Notes under the pieces: model-generated | The model's database searches: none | The model's input: the letters and a program-made list of their open reading frames with translations, nothing else | What the model was told of the DNA's origin: nothing | NCBI GenBank assembly: GCA_002280485.1 | Contig: NCED01000087.1 | Coordinates: forward strand, 1 to 9,942 | DNA length: 9,942 nt | Reading direction: 5' to 3' | Source: Caulobacterales bacterium 32-69-10 | GTDB lineage: Bacteria > Pseudomonadota > Alphaproteobacteria > Caulobacterales > Caulobacteraceae | Shown: piece by piece, positions 8,169 through 9,942 of the stretch | Layout of the letters: every line of letters starts with the position of its first letter | Position numbering within the stretch: the stretch's first letter is position 1 | Position numbers and translations under genes: made by a program

Positions 8169-9212
8169 ATGAGCGACGCGCCCAGCCGCCCCGCCTTTGC
8201 GACCGACGCCCGCGCCGCCCGCGCCATGGGGACGGCCAAGGCGGCGTGGTGGGCCGCCAACGGCTGGGCCGCCCGCCGGCTCAGCCGCCAGGGCGTCCAG
8301 GCCGAACATGCGCCGCGCAGCCCGCCGCCGCCGCCCGGCCTGATCCGCGACCGCTACCGCGAGGCCTTCGCCAAGGACGCCGCCGACGTCGCCGCCGGCC
8401 TCTATCCGGTCACCGAGGCGCCCCCCGCCAGCGCCGTCGATCCCCTGCGCCGCGCCATCGACCTGATCGCCGACGCCCGTGAGGTCGAGGCCCGCCGCCG
8501 CCGCCGCGGCGGGGTCGATGTGCGGGACGAAGAGGATCTGTCCGCCTACCCGGTCTATTACCGCCAGAACTTCCACTACCAGTCTGGCGGCTGGTTCACG
8601 GCCGAGAGCGCCAAGCGCTACGAGACCCAGGTCGAGGCCCTGTTCGCGGGGACCGCCGGGCCGATGCGCCGCCGCGCCCTGTCGCTGCTCGCCAAGGCCT
8701 GGAAGGACCGTGATCAGCGCAGGCTGCGGATCGTGGACCTGGCCTGCGGCTCCGGGTCGTTCCTCGTCGATCTGAAGGGCGCCTTCCCCCGCGCCAGCGT
8801 CGTGGGCCTCGACCTGTCGGCCGCCTACCTCGCCGAGGCCCGCGCCCGCTCCGGCGCGCCGACGGTCCAGGCCGCCGCCGAGCGGCTGCCCTTCGCCGAC
8901 GCCAGCCTCGACGGCCTCAGCTGCATCTATCTGTTCCACGAACTGCCGCCGAAAATCCGCCCGCTGGTGGCCGCGGAGATGGCCCGGGTGCTCAAGCCCG
9001 GCGGCATCCTGGCCTTCGCCGATTCCGTCCAGGCCTCTGACGAGCCCGACCTCGCCCGCCTGCTGGAGGCCTTCCCAGCCTTCTTCCACGAGCCTTTCTA
9101 CGAGAGCTACCAGTCCACCGACCTCGACGCCCTGTTCGCCGCGGCGGGGCTCGTCAGGCAGGACGCCGACAAGGCGTTTCTGACCAAGGCGGTGCTGTAC
9201 GGGAAAGGCTGA
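8169..9212 (+). CDS. Class I SAM-dependent methyltransferase
   Basis: This 347-residue protein has an N-terminal helical extension (1-150) and a C-terminal Rossmann methyltransferase domain. SAM-binding motif I is IVDLACGSGSFL (188-199), followed by the acidic post-I turn VVGLDLSAAYLAEAR (211-225), AERLPFADASLDG (237-249), YLFHELPP (254-261) and ARVLKPGGILAFADS (272-286). The extension contains a conserved-looking YPVYYRQNFHYQSGGWFT (127-144), which may contribute to substrate binding; I recognise the arrangement from alphaproteobacterial and cyanobacterial methyltransferases of unknown substrate. The Methyltransf_11/25-like core suggests a small molecule or lipid substrate rather than RNA, but this is inference. 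It appears intact, with no signal peptide or membrane segment. It starts 10 bp after the broken RNA methyltransferase with a good AGGA site and ends before a stem-loop shared with the convergent radical SAM gene. Confidence 0.88.
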   Translation: MSDAPSRPAFATDARAARAMGTAKAAWWAANGWAARRLSRQGVQAEHAPRSPPPPPGLIRDRYREAFAKDAADVAAGLYPVTEAPPASAVDPLRRAIDLIADAREVEARRRRRGGVDVRDEEDLSAYPVYYRQNFHYQSGGWFTAESAKRYETQVEALFAGTAGPMRRRALSLLAKAWKDRDQRRLRIVDLACGSGSFLVDLKGAFPRASVVGLDLSAAYLAEARARSGAPTVQAAAERLPFADASLDGLSCIYLFHELPPKIRPLVAAEMARVLKPGGILAFADSVQASDEPDLARLLEAFPAFFHEPFYESYQSTDLDALFAAAGLVRQDADKAFLTKAVLYGKG

Positions 9213-9218
9213 AGATCC

Positions 9219-9244
9219 TCCCCCGGCCACACGAGGCCGGGGGA
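9219..9244. terminator. Stem-loop between convergent genes
   Basis: TCCCCCGGCC (9219-9228) pairs perfectly with GGCCGGGGGA (9235-9244) around an ACACGA loop, in the 48-bp gap between the methyltransferase stop and the radical SAM stop. It could serve both strands. No T-run follows on either strand, so it may act as an mRNA 3'-end barrier rather than an efficient intrinsic terminator. A 12-bp palindrome, GAAGAGCTCTTC, follows at 9243-9254. Confidence 0.55.
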
Positions 9245-9260
9245 AGAGCTCTTCGACGCA

Positions 9261-9941
9261 TTACCCAAACAGCTCCATCTGCGGCTTCTCCACCGGCGGG
9301 ACCTTGAACAGGTCGAGCCTCAGCGGCCGGCGCTCCAAGTTCAAGCCCAGCCGCGCGGTCGCCACCGCAAACCGCTTGGCGATCAGCTCGGCGTAGACGC
9401 CCTGGCCGGTCATGCGCGAGCCCCACTGGGTGTCGTAGTCCTTGCCGCCGCGCATCTGTCGCACCAGCGACATCACCCGCTTGGCCCGGTCGGGTCGCTC
9501 GCTCTCCAGCCACTCGCGAAACAGGTCCTTGATCTCCAGCGGCAGGCGCAGGGCGACGAACATGGCCGAGGCGGCGCCGGCCTGCGCCGCCCGCTCCAGA
9601 ACCGCCTCCATCTCGTGATCGTTCAGGCCGGGGATGGCGGGGGCGAACCCCACCCCGACCGGGACGCCGGCCTTGGCCAGCTCTGCCACCGCCCACAGCC
9701 GCCGCTCGGGCGTCGCGGCCCGAGGCTCCATCGCCCGGGCCAGGGCGCGGTCGAGGGTGGTGATCGAGACATAGGCCTTGGCCAGACCCCGCCTCGCCAT
9801 CGCGCCCAGGATGTCGGCGTCGCGGGCGATCAGGGCCGACTTGGTGATGATGCTCATCGGATGGTTGAAGCGGTCCAGCACCTCCAGCACCGCCCGGGTG
9901 ATGCCCAGCTGGCGCTCGATCGGCTGATAGGGATCGGTATT
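9261..9941 (-). CDS. PA0069-family radical SAM protein, C-terminal part
   Basis: This is the C-terminal 226 residues of a radical SAM protein of the PA0069 / SplB-like (spore photoproduct lyase-like) family; the N-terminus with the Fe-S CxxxCxxC motif lies beyond the window edge. The open frame continues to the edge with NTDPYQPIERQLGITRAVLEVL. Family landmarks follow: HPMSIITKSALIARDADIL, AYVSITTLDRALARAMEPRAATPERRL, GVGFAPAIPGLNDHEMEAVLERAA, LRLPLEIKDLFREWL, and MRGGKDYDTQWGSRMTGQGVYAELIAKRF. The end is a Leu/Phe-rich tail finishing MELFG before TAA. The reaction is not established to my knowledge; relatives are annotated as DNA repair-like photolyase proteins by similarity only. The visible part is intact and uninterrupted. 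It converges on the methyltransferase gene and so is transcribed independently of it. Confidence 0.92.
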   Translation of the reverse strand, partial: NTDPYQPIERQLGITRAVLEVLDRFNHPMSIITKSALIARDADILGAMARRGLAKAYVSITTLDRALARAMEPRAATPERRLWAVAELAKAGVPVGVGFAPAIPGLNDHEMEAVLERAAQAGAASAMFVALRLPLEIKDLFREWLESERPDRAKRVMSLVRQMRGGKDYDTQWGSRMTGQGVYAELIAKRFAVATARLGLNLERRPLRLDLFKVPPVEKPQMELFG

Positions 9942-9942
9942 G

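Noticed and set aside
7863..9230. 455-codon minus-strand frame opposite the two methyltransferases
   Set aside because: Same antisense effect; it is Gly/Arg-rich without family motifs and spans two real genes and their junction.
9243..9254. Perfect 12-bp palindrome GAAGAGCTCTTC as an operator or recombination site
   Set aside because: It lies between two convergent stop codons, where an operator would have no promoter to control; most likely part of 3'-end structure or chance.

Overview
This GC-rich window is chromosomal DNA from an alphaproteobacterium, very probably Caulobacteraceae (Caulobacter/Phenylobacterium-like). The best evidence is an unmistakable PopZ polar organizer gene between a TolC/RsaF-type outer-membrane efflux gene and valS. 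Codon use is strongly GC-biased throughout, and most starts lack a Shine-Dalgarno sequence. I see no insertion sequences, phage genes, tRNA/rRNA genes or CRISPR array. The content is core-genome housekeeping rather than an accessory island, and I found no convincing new multi-gene system.

Layout. (1) 1-3945, plus strand: the 3' end of a TolC-family gene (2-691), popZ (783-1409) and valyl-tRNA synthetase (1474-3945), with a bulged UUCG hairpin between popZ and valS. (2) 4105-5727, plus strand: a soluble PAS-histidine kinase-receiver hybrid kinase, preceded by a 159-bp gap holding a weak CtrA-like site. (3) 5737-6823, minus strand: two secreted glycine-zipper proteins 39 bp apart, the upstream one frameshifted, ending at a good intrinsic terminator that faces the kinase gene. 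(4) 6824-7089: a 266-bp divergent intergenic region with a 10-bp-period direct repeat and two small hairpins. (5) 7090-9212, plus strand: a broken RlmD/TrmA-type RNA methyltransferase gene followed 10 bp later by an intact class I methyltransferase, probably one transcript. (6) 9261-9941, minus strand: the C-terminal part of a PA0069-type radical SAM protein, convergent with the methyltransferase pair.

The most notable result is that three genes carry lesions. valS lacks, in frame, about 65 residues of its catalytic core, including the expected DTWFSSALW and GFDIIFFW segments. The RNA methyltransferase lacks about 50 codons and changes frame. The first glycine-zipper gene has lost one base. 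valS is normally essential, and three lesions in under 5 kb of otherwise well-conserved genes make assembly or consensus error the leading explanation. Real gene decay with a second valS elsewhere is the alternative. Comparisons with family members are from memory, not from an alignment.
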